Shown: positions 10,111 through 19,192 of the stretch, in pieces
Numbering within the stretch: the first letter of the stretch is position 1
How the letters are laid out: the number at the start of each line of letters is the position of its first letter
Origin: Candidatus Fredericiella danica
Lineage (GTDB): Bacteria; Chloroflexota; Anaerolineae; Caldilineales; Caldilineaceae
Direction: 5' to 3'
Assembly: GCA_016713335.1 (NCBI GenBank)
Contig: JADJPH010000104.1
Coordinates: 7,458 to 71,457 of the forward strand
DNA: 64,000 bases
The notes under the pieces: generated by a model
Database searches by the model: none
Told to the model about the DNA's origin: nothing
What the model saw: only the letters and a program-made list of their open reading frames with translations
Made by a program: the position numbers and the translations under genes

Positions 10111-11826
10111 ATGCGCAAGCTATCGCTCTTGGTGAGCGTGGCAGTGGTGCTGTCGATGATCCTCACAGCCTGCGCCGCACCGACTGGGACCACGGCGCCG
10201 ACCGCAGCCGAACCGGCGGCAACTGAAGCTGCTGCTGAGGCCGCGGCTCCGGCCGGTCCGTTTGAACCGATGGCCGTATCTGCACCAGACTGTGAGTATG
10301 GCGGTATCTTCAAGACGATCGAGTCTGTGGATGAGAAGACCGTCAAGTTCACGCTGTGCGTGCCCGATCCGGCCTTCCCGTCGAAGGCCGCGTTCTCGTC
10401 CTTCGCCATCAACGACGCCGACTATCTGGCGGCGACGGGTGGCGGTGGCGAACTGGTCGAGAATCCCATGGGGACCGGTCCGTACCGGATGGTTGAGTGG
10501 CGCCGCGGCGACCAGATCATCATGGAGAAGAACCCTGACTACTGGGGTGATCCGGCGATTGCCCAGAATCTGATCTTCCGCTGGAGCCCGGAAAGCGCCC
10601 AGCGCCTGGTCGAACTGCAGGCAGGCACGGTGGATGGGATCGACAATCCCGGTCCGGATGATTTCGAGACGATTTCGAGCGATGCGAATCTGCAATTGGC
10701 GCAGCGCAACGGTACAAACATCTTCTATCTGGGCATGAACAACAAGTTCCCACCGTTTGACAATGAGCAGGTCCGCCAGGCATTCGCCATGGGCATCGAC
10801 CGCAAGCGCATTGTCGACAACTTCTATCCGCCAGGTTCGAGTGTGGCGACGCAATTCATGCCGCCCGCGATCTTTGGTTACAGCGAAGGCCAGGACTGGT
10901 ACGAGTACAACCCAGAAGAGGCCAAGAAACTGCTGACCGAAGCCGGCGTTTACGATGCGGATGGCCGCTTCAAGACGACCATCACCTACCGTGACGTCGT
11001 ACGCGGCTACCTGCCCAACCCGGGTGTGGTCGCCCAGGACATCCAGGCCCAATTGGCTGACATCGGCGTTGACGCTGAGATCGTCGTCATGGAATCTGGT
11101 TCGTTCCTAGATGCAGCCGACCGCGGCGAGATCGACGGCATCCACATGTTGGGTTGGGGCGCGGACTACCCCGATGCTACGAACTTCCTCGACTTCCACT
11201 TTGGTGAGGGTTCATCGGATCAGTTTGGCGCCGGCTTCCCGGATATCTGGGAACAACTGAAGGAAGGCGCCACGAAGGCTAAGGCCGAGGATCGCCAGCC
11301 GTTCTATGACACGGCGAACGAACTGATCAAGCAGCACGTCCCGATGATTCCGGTTGCGCATGGTGGCAACGGTGCGGCCTTCCTGGCTGACGTCGAAGGC
11401 GCGTATGCCTCGGACATTGGCGCCGAGCAGTTTGCGATCATGAATCCCGGCGGCCGCGACACCATTGTGTGGATGCAGAACGGCGAACCCCCAGGACTCT
11501 ACTGCGCCGACGAGAGTGATGGCGAAGCCCTGCGCGCGTGTGAGCAGATGCTTGAGTCGCTGCTGGCCTATGAGCCTGGCACCGGCAAGGTAGTGCCTTC
11601 ATTGGCGACAGAGTGGAACGCCAACGACGATCTGACCGAGTGGACTTTCACGCTGCGCGATGGCGTCAAGTTCCACAACGGCGCGACGCTGGATGCAAAC
11701 GACGTTGTGCAGTCATACGTCGTCCAGTGGGACGCTGCGAATCCGCTGCATGTGGGTCGAGACGGTAGCTTCACGTACTTCCCGGGTCTGTTCGGGCAGT
11801 TCCTGAATGCGCCTCCGGCCGAATAA
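10111..11826 (+). CDS. Peptide-type ABC substrate-binding lipoprotein, circularly permuted
   Basis: A 571-residue SBP_bac_5-type lipoprotein: start with AAGGAG upstream, lipobox MILTAC, Ala/Glu-rich linker to about residue 50. The domain order is abnormal. After the linker the protein begins in what is normally mid-protein (VDEKTVKFTLCVPDPAFPS, then MGTGPYRMVEWRRGD and VRQAFAMGIDRKRIV) and continues to the usual family end (MIPVAHGGNGAAFLADVEG). From about residue 445 it adds the segment that normally opens the family (DTIVWMQNGEPPGLY, LLAYEPGTGKVVPSLATEW, WTFTLRDGVKFHNG, LDANDVVQSY). The C-terminal FTYFPGLFGQFLNA is where the normal protein would lead into the present N-terminus. No frameshift. 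Two permeases follow. Confidence 0.85.
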   Translation: MRKLSLLVSVAVVLSMILTACAAPTGTTAPTAAEPAATEAAAEAAAPAGPFEPMAVSAPDCEYGGIFKTIESVDEKTVKFTLCVPDPAFPSKAAFSSFAINDADYLAATGGGGELVENPMGTGPYRMVEWRRGDQIIMEKNPDYWGDPAIAQNLIFRWSPESAQRLVELQAGTVDGIDNPGPDDFETISSDANLQLAQRNGTNIFYLGMNNKFPPFDNEQVRQAFAMGIDRKRIVDNFYPPGSSVATQFMPPAIFGYSEGQDWYEYNPEEAKKLLTEAGVYDADGRFKTTITYRDVVRGYLPNPGVVAQDIQAQLADIGVDAEIVVMESGSFLDAADRGEIDGIHMLGWGADYPDATNFLDFHFGEGSSDQFGAGFPDIWEQLKEGATKAKAEDRQPFYDTANELIKQHVPMIPVAHGGNGAAFLADVEGAYASDIGAEQFAIMNPGGRDTIVWMQNGEPPGLYCADESDGEALRACEQMLESLLAYEPGTGKVVPSLATEWNANDDLTEWTFTLRDGVKFHNGATLDANDVVQSYVVQWDAANPLHVGRDGSFTYFPGLFGQFLNAPPAE

Positions 11827-11844
11827 GCTAGCCGCATAAGGTGA

Positions 11845-11904
11845 GGTAGCCGGGTAGTCTCAAAGTGTGCAGGTGTCTTTCACTTTGAGATTGTCCGGCT
11901 ATCC
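11845..11904 (+). promoter_or_regulatory. Long intercistronic stem-loop
   Basis: GGTAGCCGG pairs with CCGGCTATCC (one bulge) outside TCTCAAAGTG / CACTTTGAGA, with a 13-nt loop. It lies between the binding protein and the first permease, as does the stem-loop of the first importer operon, and probably serves mRNA stability or attenuation. Confidence 0.75.
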
Positions 11905-11934
11905 ACCAGTCTTTGATTTGCTACGGGATCGACT

Positions 11935-13009
11935 GTGCTTCAATACATTCTCCGGCGGATCGTGCTCGCCATCCCAGTCATCATTGGCATTCTTTTTCTT
12001 ACCTTTTTGCTCAACCGGCTGATCCCGGGTGACCCATGCCGGGCGATGTTGGGCGAGAAGGCGACCGATCAGATCTGCGACGCGTTTTTTGTCCGTTATG
12101 GATTGGACAAACCAATTCCGGTGCAGTTTGTCTACTATTTTGGGCGCGTGCTTGGCGGCGACCTCGGCGTCTCGATGCGTTTTGGCCGTCCGGTCACCGA
12201 AATGCTGATGGAGCGCCTGCCGGTCACGATTGAGCTTGCGCTGTCGGCGCTTTTTTCGCCACGTTTTTGGGATGATCCTCGGGATCACCGCTGCCTACTG
12301 GCAGAATTCACCCATCGATATCTTGACGATGATGCTGGCCAATTTGGGGGTCTCGATCCCCATCTTTGTATTGGGCCTGATGGCAGCGTATCTATTTGCC
12401 GTGGTGCTCAAGGACACGCCGGTGGCCTTGCCTCCCTCTGGACGGCTGCAGGCGGGTATGCGGGTGCCAAACATCGCTGAAGTATGGGGCATGGAGGGGC
12501 TTGGCGGACCGCCGCGCACCGTGCTTGACTTCCTCTCCTCCATGTATCTCATCAACGGCCTGTTGACCCTGAATATGGAATTGGCGAAGGACGCCGCGCG
12601 CCATATGATCTTGCCGATGGTGGTGTTGGCAACGGTGCCGATGTCTGTGATCGCCCGCATGACCCGTTCCAGCCTGCTGGAAGTCATGAACCTTGACTAC
12701 ATGCGCACGGCGCGGGCCAAGGGCCTCAACGAGCGGACAGTAGTCTTCCGCCACGCACTGCGCAATTCGCTGTTACCGGTTATCACCGTCGTCGGGTTGT
12801 CGTTGGGCGGTCTGTTAAGCGGGGCGGTGCTCACGGAGACGATTTTCGGCTTGACCGGTGTCGGCAAGACCCTGTTTGAGGCGATCTCATCGCGTGACTA
12901 TGCCGTGATTCAGGGGTTCACCCTGGTGATCGCCTTCACGTACGTGCTTGTCAATCTGCTGGTTGACATTTCCTATGGGTTCCTTGACCCACGTATTCGT
13001 TTGCGTTAG
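11935..13009 (+). CDS. Peptide ABC transporter permease, DppB-like (frameshifted)
   Basis: GTG start giving MLQYILRRIVLAIPVIIGIL, the usual DppB beginning. Downstream landmarks are a long periplasmic insertion (RVPNIAEVWGMEGLGGPPRT), the coupling loop DYMRTARAKGLNERTVVFRH, and C-terminal SYGFLDPRIRL. The frame changes within T-rich DNA at 12251-12268 (runs of six and five T), where one extra base or two missing bases would rejoin ELALSALF to FGMILGITAAYW. The repaired length of about 358 residues fits the long DppB subfamily. It lies between the permuted binding protein and the DppC-like gene. Confidence 0.9.
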
Positions 13010-13027
13010 TGAGTTTCGATTCCTGCC

Positions 13028-13965
13028 ATGAGCACAATTGCCGCCAGCCCATCCAACAAGGTCGAGCCGATCTTCAATACAAAGCCGCGTGGTCTGTGGA
13101 GCCACGCGATGCAACGTCTGTTTCATCGCCGCTCGGCGATCATCGGCATGATTATCCTCGGCTCACTCATTTTCATCGCCGTTTTTGCCCCGATTCTCGC
13201 CACGCACAATCCGGTGCAGTCGCTGATCGGCGTTGAAGACGTCAAGAAGCGCGAAACGCCCTGTGTGCGGTTGCTTGGCTGCACTGACCGTGCGGAACAC
13301 ATCTTTGGCACGGACGGCAACGTACGCGACCTATATAGCCGTGTGATCTATGCCTCGCGCATTTCACTGCTAGTGGGTATCGTGTCGGTGACGCTAGCGC
13401 TCATCATCGGCACGCTGATCGGCATGATCTCCGGATATGTTGGTGGTTACACCGACAACTTGTTGATGGGGATCATGGATGTGTTGCTGGCATTTCCAAG
13501 CCTGATCCTGGCGATTGCGATCGTAACGGTGCTTGGCCCGGGTCTCTTCAACACCTTGCTCGCCATCAGCATCGTGAGCATTCCGATCTATGCGCGCATC
13601 ATGCGTTCGAGCGTGTTGGCGATCAAGCAGCAGGACTATGTGCTCGCGGATCGGGCAGTCGGCACATCGGCGACTCGGATTCTCTTTTGGGCATCCTGCC
13701 GAACTCGTTGACCCCATTGGTCGTTCAAGGCACCCTTGGCGTCGCCACCGCCATCCTGGAGGCGGCGGCACTCTCCTTCCTGGGTCTTGGCGCACAGCCG
13801 CCGACGCCGGAGTGGGGTTCCATGATCGGGCAGGAGCGCAATCAGGTCTTTACGGCGCCTCACCTGATCATCTTCCCCGGTATTGCATTGATCCTGACGG
13901 TGTTGGGCTTCAATCTGCTGGGGGATGGGTTGAGGGATGCGTTGGATCCGCGGCAGAGGTCGTGA
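13028..13965 (+). CDS. Peptide ABC transporter permease, DppC-like (frameshifted)
   Basis: Second permease of this operon, 18 bases after the first. Landmarks: FHRRSAIIGMIILGSLIFIA (first TM), HIFGTDGNVRDLYSRVIYAS, YARIMRSSVLAIKQQDYVLA and ADRAVGTSATRI of the coupling loop, and NLLGDGLRDALDPRQ at the end. The frame breaks at about 13689 after TRILFW, where one base is missing; the other frame then gives ILPNSLTPLVVQGTLG. About 313 residues repaired. No ATPase genes follow. Instead there is a repeat and then an unrelated transporter. Confidence 0.9.
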
Positions 13966-14022
13966 GACAGGGAGACAGGGAGACAAAGAGACAAAGAGAC
14001 AAAGAGACAAAGGAGACAAAGT
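13964..14022. repeat. GAGACAGG/GAGACAAA tandem repeat
   Basis: Seven units of the GAGACA-type repeat (GAGACAGG then GAGACAAA) immediately after the permease stop. Confidence 0.85.
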
Positions 14023-14057
14023 CACAGTACCACGTAGTCTTCTCCTGTGGGTACGAG

Positions 14058-15946
14058 ATGATCATCACCTTCGTTATTCTTGCCGTTACGATTCTGCTGT
14101 TCGTCATCAACAAATTGAGACCCGATGTGGTGGCGATGTTGTCGCTGTTGGCGCTGTTTTTGACGGGGGTCTTGACGGCGCCGCAGGCGTTGGCAGGTTT
14201 CGCAGACTCCACCGTCATCATGGTCGCCGCTCTGTTTGTGGTGGGCGAAGGTTTGGCGCAGACGGGGATCACCGCCTGGATGGGACAGAGGCTGACCGGG
14301 TGGGCTGGGTCGAGCGAGACGCGGCTGCTGATCGCCCTGATGTTGGGGACCGCACTGCTGTCTGCGTTTTTGAGCAACACCGGGACGGTCGCCGTGTTGA
14401 TGCCGGCGGTGGTGGCTGCTGTGTGGCGCATGCGGAGCCTGCCATCGCGCTTCTTGATGCCCCTGGCCTTTGCCGCCAGTATGGGTGGGTTGATGACGCT
14501 GATTGGCACCCCGCCGAACATCGTCATATCGGACACGTTGACTGCAGCGGGGCTGCAGCCCTTCAGTTTCTTTGACTTTGCCAAGATTGGCCTGCCACTG
14601 TTGGCGTGCGCCGTGGTGTTCATGGTGCTCGTTGGGCGGCGGCTGTTGCCTGTGCGGGAAAGCGCACGACCAGCGGCAAACGTCGAAGACTGGGTGAATT
14701 CCGTTGTCGAGTCGTACGGTCTGGAAAGCCGGCTCTTCCGCTTGCGTACGCCAGGGATCCAGTCTGGTTGGCAAGACACTGGCGGAAGCAGGGCTTGGTG
14801 CAGAGTACCATCTCTCTGTGATCGCCTAGAGTCCGGCGCCAGGTTGACGCAAGCGGTGTCAAAACAGCACAGGGGATAGGCGTATTGTGCTTCCCCCACC
14901 TACAGGATGCTTTCGAGGGTGCGGATGCCTTGCCGGGACCACAGACCGTAGTGCATGCAAACGACATTTTGATCGTCAAGGGTGCACGTGAGGAGGCCGA
15001 GCGGGCGCAGGTGGACTTCAATCTTGGTCTGACCGAGGTGACTGGTGGTAGCACGGCCTTGTCTGACGTGCTGGTGTCACCCGAAGTTGGCGTTGCCGAG
15101 GTCATGTTGGCCCCGCGGTCCCAATACACTGGTCTGACGCTGACTGAGGCGCAGATCGCGCAACAATACGGCGTTCAAGTGCTTTCCATCTTGCGAGCCA
15201 ATCGCATCCTGCCGCGCGCCACGACGCAACTGCAATTTGGCGACGCTTTGCTTGTCCGTGGCGCCTGGAATGACATTGCAAAATTCCGGATTGAGAGCGA
15301 CAACTTTGTTGTGGTTGGGTTGCCGGAATCGATGGCGACACAGATCGCCCGCTTCACGCTGCGCTCCTGGCTTGCCCTCGGCGCATTGGGGTTGATGGTG
15401 GTGTTGATGGTGACGAGCGCCGTGCCGACGGTGATGGCCGTGTTGATCGCGGCCATGATCATGGTGCTTTTCAAATGTCTTCCGCTTGAGAATGTCTATC
15501 GGGCAATCAACTGGCCCACCGTGGTCTTGATTGCGGCGACGCTGCCATTGAGCACTGCGCTGCAGGTGACAGGCGGGGCACAAGTCATTGTCGATACACT
15601 GGTGAGCACCGTGGGAGCGATGGGGCCAATCCCGTTGATGGCTGCCATCTTCCTATTGACGGCGGGGTTTAGCCAGGTGATCAGCAACACCGCCACGACG
15701 GTGTTGGTGGCGCCGATCGTGTTGCAAATGGCGATGAACCTCGGCCTCTCGCCGTACCCACTCCTGGCCGTTGTGGCCGTCGGCGCCTCTGCCGCCTTCC
15801 TTACCCCCATTGCCTCGCCGGTGAACACATTGGTGATGACCCCCGGCGGATACCGCTTCAACGACTACGTGAAGGTCGGTTTGCCCCTCCTCTTAATTGC
15901 GATGGTGCTTGCGCTGCTGCTGGCACCGGTGTTTTGGCCGTTGTAA
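14058..15946 (+). CDS. SLC13-type anion/dicarboxylate permease with RCK_C domains (several frameshifts)
   Basis: Membrane transporter of the DASS/SLC13 group. N-terminal half: ~5 TM helices and LLSAFLSNTGTVAVLMPAVV (the SNT signature), then SMGGLMTLIGTPPNIVISD. The middle holds one or two TrkA_C/RCK_C domains (SVIA to GALLVRGAWN region; a clear one at about 15010-15330). C-terminal half: VISNTATTVLVAPIV (second SNT motif) and FLTPIASPVNTLVMTPGGY. At least three indels between 14745 and 14885 scramble the hinge; readable pieces include GSSLVGKTLAEAGLGAEYH. Outside that stretch both halves are clean. Substrate could be sulfate, di- or tricarboxylates. Confidence 0.82.
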
Positions 15947-15952
15947 GAAGAG

Positions 15953-16039
15953 GGATTGGAGATTAGAGATTGGAGATTAGGGATTGGAGATTCGCGCGAA
16001 TCTCTAATCCCCAATCTCTAATCTCCAATCTCCAATCTC
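15953..16039. terminator. GATTGGA-repeat giant inverted repeat, bidirectional terminator
   Basis: Arms of about 38-40 bp built from GATTGGAGATTAGAGATTGG-type words, with the mirror CCAATCTCTAATC on the right and GCGC at the centre. It sits between the ends of two convergent genes and overlaps the last codon of the minus-strand one. Confidence 0.75.
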
Positions 16040-17033
16040 AATATAGGCCCATCTTCCCCTTCATCGCTTCATCAAAATCTCCAATGAAGGTCCACCAGTT
16101 GGTCAACGGGCGGCCACGGTAGGTGAGATTGTTGTTGGCGCCGGGTAGGTTTTGCATCCAGTAGATGAACCAGGTCAGGCTGTCGCGATTCCAGCGGTCG
16201 CTGTTCATGGCGATGCGTTGGCCGCTGCCATCGGGACGCCAATCTTCGATGTCGGTGAGCACGGTCTTGGAGTTGCGCCAATCGTAGTCACGCTCGCCGT
16301 TGGGCGGATAGTGCGCCCAGCCGCAGCGCCCCTCGCCCGGCTTTCCCACAAATTTATTCCAGAATAGATCCGGGTCGATGTGGCGGAGAACGGCCTCGAT
16401 CTGGTGCATGTGGTCTTCGACGGCTTCGGACGGACCCCGCTGGTAGTTGTAGTGGTAGAAGGTGTAGGTGTTCTGATAGACGGGCAGATCGTGCGGGTCA
16501 CGGTCGCTGTTGGAGATGTCGCCCCAAGGCCCGGCCATGTTGGACTCCCACAGATCGACGACACCCCCGTGGTAGCCCCACAGCCAGATCTCTTTGACGC
16601 CGCGGCCTTCGACATAGCGGCGTGCGTCGACGCGTGCCGTGATGGCCTGGTAGTCGGTCATAGGGACCTTGTGACCGGGCTTGCGCCAGGTGGGGAGCGG
16701 TTCTAGGAACTCCAGGCTATCTACGATCTCGTAGTGCAGGCTCGGTTTGGCGATGGGGTCTTTGTAGCCGTGGTAGATGCTACCCTGCGCCAGTGCTTCG
16801 AGCACACGCTGCGTGGTGCGTTCGGTGTGCTGGCGGATCTCCGCAAGCGAGCCGCGCACATCGCCGGTGGCGCGCACGTCGAGTTGGTCGCCGCTGACCG
16901 GGAAATAGTGGATCAGGAGCACCGGGACGGTGAAGGTGGCGTCCTGGGGGCGCGGCTGGATGGGTGACGTAAGCGATGGGGATTGGGGGTTGTCTTGGAA
17001 CCAGGAAAGGAATTGGCGGAAGATGTCGGGCAT
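16038..17033 (-). CDS. Hypothetical protein, Trp/Tyr/His-rich
   Basis: About 331 residues, no family recognised. It contains VPVLLIHYFPV near the N-terminus, an EIWLWGYHGG motif, FYHYNYQRG, EDHMHQIEAVLRHIDPDLFW, WAHYPPNG, and a C-terminal WFIYWMQNLPG...WWTFIGDFDEA. The aromatic and His content suggests a carbohydrate- or metal-binding globular protein, possibly exported, but no clear signal peptide is seen. ATG at 17033 is preferred over the upstream TTG at 17063; neither has a strong ribosome site. Convergent with the SLC13 gene. Confidence 0.6.
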   Translation of the reverse strand: MPDIFRQFLSWFQDNPQSPSLTSPIQPRPQDATFTVPVLLIHYFPVSGDQLDVRATGDVRGSLAEIRQHTERTTQRVLEALAQGSIYHGYKDPIAKPSLHYEIVDSLEFLEPLPTWRKPGHKVPMTDYQAITARVDARRYVEGRGVKEIWLWGYHGGVVDLWESNMAGPWGDISNSDRDPHDLPVYQNTYTFYHYNYQRGPSEAVEDHMHQIEAVLRHIDPDLFWNKFVGKPGEGRCGWAHYPPNGERDYDWRNSKTVLTDIEDWRPDGSGQRIAMNSDRWNRDSLTWFIYWMQNLPGANNNLTYRGRPLTNWWTFIGDFDEAMKGKMGLY

Positions 17034-17223
17034 GGTTTGATCGCGTTGGTGCGTTGATAACAAAAATGGGCTGGGGTAGGTGCTTTCAGCCGTACGGCGC
17101 TTGCACCTATGTTGCCTGCTCGTGCCACCGGCTTACGCCTGTGCTACACGGGGCAGGCTGCCCAGCTCGCTCTTTTCAGTGTAACACAGAATGACTGATA
17201 CTCTCTCCCGTCAAGGGAAAATC

Positions 17224-17690
17224 GTAGGGACATCGGCGGTGCCGGTGACCCTACGAGAAACCTTCGTTGGTGACCCCGCGGCGGTGCCGGGGAGCTTGGG
17301 GTTGGTGACCCCGGACACGGCGGTGCCGATGTCCCTACGAGATCATTCGTTGGTGACCCCGGACACGGCGGTGCCGATGTCCCTACGATGATCATTCGTT
17401 GGTGACCCCGGACACGGCGGTGCCGATGTCCCTACGAGATCATTCGTTGGTGACCCCGGACACGGCGGTGCCGATGTCCCTACGATGAGGGGATCTGCGT
17501 CGATAACGACGGACACGGCGGTGCCGATGTCCCTACGAGATCATTCGTTGGTGACCCCGGACACGGCGGTGCCGATGTCCCTACGATGCGGGATCGGCGT
17601 CGATAACGACGGACACGGCGGTGCCGATGTCCCTACAGGGCGGGGTTGCGTCGATCACACCGGACACGGCCATGCCGTTGTCCCTACGGT
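17224..17690. repeat. REP-like palindromic repeat array (eight units)
   Basis: Eight copies of a 28-bp element starting at 17313, 17361, 17410, 17458, 17511, 17559, 17611 and 17662 (GGACACGGC..GCCGATGTCC then CTACGA), each able to form a GGACA-CGGC/GCCG-TGTCC hairpin. Spacing is 48-53 bp. The spacers fall into two conserved types (GATCATTCGTTGGTGACCCC and GCGTCGATAACGAC-type). A degenerate inverted copy lies at about 17224-17258. No coding. Confidence 0.85.
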
Positions 17691-17735
17691 ATGTAACACC
17701 ACAATGATCTGAAATTCATTCGGATTGGGGAAAGA

Positions 17736-17766
17736 CCTGCCAGGAAGCTTTTGGCTTCCTGGCAGG
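17736..17766 (-). terminator. Terminator of superoxide dismutase gene
   Basis: Perfect 13-bp stem CCTGCCAGGAAGC / GCTTCCTGGCAGG with a 5-nt loop, just past the minus-strand stop, then TCTTTCC on that strand. Confidence 0.75.
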
Positions 17767-17778
17767 ATGCGAGGCTTC

Positions 17779-18389
17779 TTACTTGCGGGCGGCGGCGTAG
17801 TTGCTGGCGACAGCGTCCCAGTCGACGACGCTCCACCAGGCATCCAGATAGTCGGGCCGGCGGTTCTGATACTTCAGGTAATAGGCATGTTCCCAGACGT
17901 CGACGCCCAGGATCGGGGTGTCACCCTGCATCAGGGGCTGTCCTGATTGGGGAGGTTGTAGGCATCGATGCTGCCATCGGGCTTCACAACCAGCCAGGCC
18001 CAGCCGCTGCCAAAGCGGGTAATGCCAAGCTGTTTGAACTTGGCCTTGAATTCGTCAAAATTGCCCCACTTGGCGTCAATGGCCGCGGCCAGCGCGCCTG
18101 AGGGTGCGCCGCCCTTGTTGGGACCCATGATGGTCCAGAACAGACTGTGGTTGGCGTGACCGCCGCCGTTGTTGCGCACCGCGGTGCGGATGTTTTCGGG
18201 CACCTGGTCGATCTTGCGGCAGATTTCTTCAATCGACTTGGATTCCCATTCGGTGCCGGCGATTGCGTTGTTCAGGTTCGTAATGTACGCCTGGTGGTGC
18301 TTGCCGTGGTGGATGTTCATCGTGGTTTCGTCGATGTACGGTTCCAGCGCATTGGCGGCATAGGGCAGGGCAGGTAAGGTGAAAGCCAT
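17779..18389 (-). CDS. sod: Superoxide dismutase, Fe/Mn type (frameshifted)
   Basis: Cytoplasmic Fe/Mn superoxide dismutase. Metal ligands are all visible: His in NIHHGKHHQAYITNLN (~residue 26), His in GGGHANHSLFWTIM (~81), and Asp and His in GVDVWEHAYYLKYQNRRPDYL near the C-terminus. The frame breaks after NLPNQDSP because a C is missing from the run at 17934-17937. One added base gives SPLMQGDTPILGVDVWEHAYY and an end at 17779. The start MAFTLPALPY at 18389 is the usual SOD beginning; an upstream Met at 18437 is not needed. About 203 residues repaired. Monocistronic with its own terminator. Confidence 0.95.
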
Positions 18390-18634
18390 GATTCTTTCCT
18401 CCGTTGAGTGATTCGTATAGGTCAAACCGGTATGCAATCACAGAATTGCGCGTTTACCGGTCTAATAGCATAACCCAACTTTGGGGTTGATTCGGTGGCG
18501 GATTATACAAAGATAGTGACAAACAGAGCCGCGAACGTGAGCGAGCGGTTTGTGCCGGTAGCGATGGCGGGGGGAAACGCCTTACTGACGTGCGGCGCTC
18601 TGATGCGGCGGCGCGGTGATTGTGCGGCGCAAGT

Positions 18635-19192
18635 TCAGGGGGCCGGTGGAATGGCGGTGACGTGGACGAAGACGGTGCGGCGGCGGTGGAGGTGGACGGT
18701 CCAGCCGTGGCCGCGCAGGAGATCGATGGTGGGGCGATCCAGGTGACAGTTGTGGGCGACGCGGCTCCAAATTGGGGTGACGGCGGAGAAGACCGCAGCG
18801 ACCGCAGATGTGGTGGGCCGGATGTGTTCGACCATGTGCAGCGCGCCGTCCGGCTTGAGCACGCGGCGAATCTCGCCCAATGCCCGTTCCGGATCCGCTA
18901 CCGAGCAGAAGACGAGGCTGGAAACCACATGGTCGAAACGGGCGTCTTCGAAGGGCAGTGATTCCGCAGCGCCTACCTTCACCACGATCGGGACGGATGT
19001 CTCCCCCCTGCGCGACTCTGCTTTCGCGGCGAGTGTGGCATCGGGTTCGATCGCCCAGACGCCGGCTGCGGCACGGTAGAGGGGTAAATTAGCACCGCTC
19101 CCGACGCCAATCTCCAGCACGTCGCCGGTCAAATCTCTTACCAGTTGTTCGCGCCAGCTACCTTTGGCCCGGAGCGTCGTTGTGTTAGCCAT
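18635..19192 (-). CDS. Class I SAM-dependent methyltransferase
   Basis: A 185-residue methyltransferase with motif I VLEIGVGSGANLPLY (~residues 25-39), an acidic motif II (WAIEPDATL), AESLPFEDARFDHVVSSLVFC, and RVLKPDGALHMVEHI. This matches the UbiE/Methyltransf_11 group of small-molecule or lipid methyltransferases. The N-terminus is short relative to relatives, but the start overlaps the end of the metallophosphoesterase gene by 8 bases, so it is coupled to it. Acceptor unknown. The 245 bases downstream to the SOD start hold no gene. Confidence 0.82.
   Translation of the reverse strand: MANTTTLRAKGSWREQLVRDLTGDVLEIGVGSGANLPLYRAAAGVWAIEPDATLAAKAESRRGETSVPIVVKVGAAESLPFEDARFDHVVSSLVFCSVADPERALGEIRRVLKPDGALHMVEHIRPTTSAVAAVFSAVTPIWSRVAHNCHLDRPTIDLLRGHGWTVHLHRRRTVFVHVTAIPPAP

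Noticed and set aside
17313..17690. CRISPR-like array of 28-bp repeats at ~50-bp spacing
   Set aside because: Spacers are not unique: one ~20-bp spacer recurs several times and the others form a second type. Repeats are strong palindromes and no cas genes are near. It is a REP-type array.
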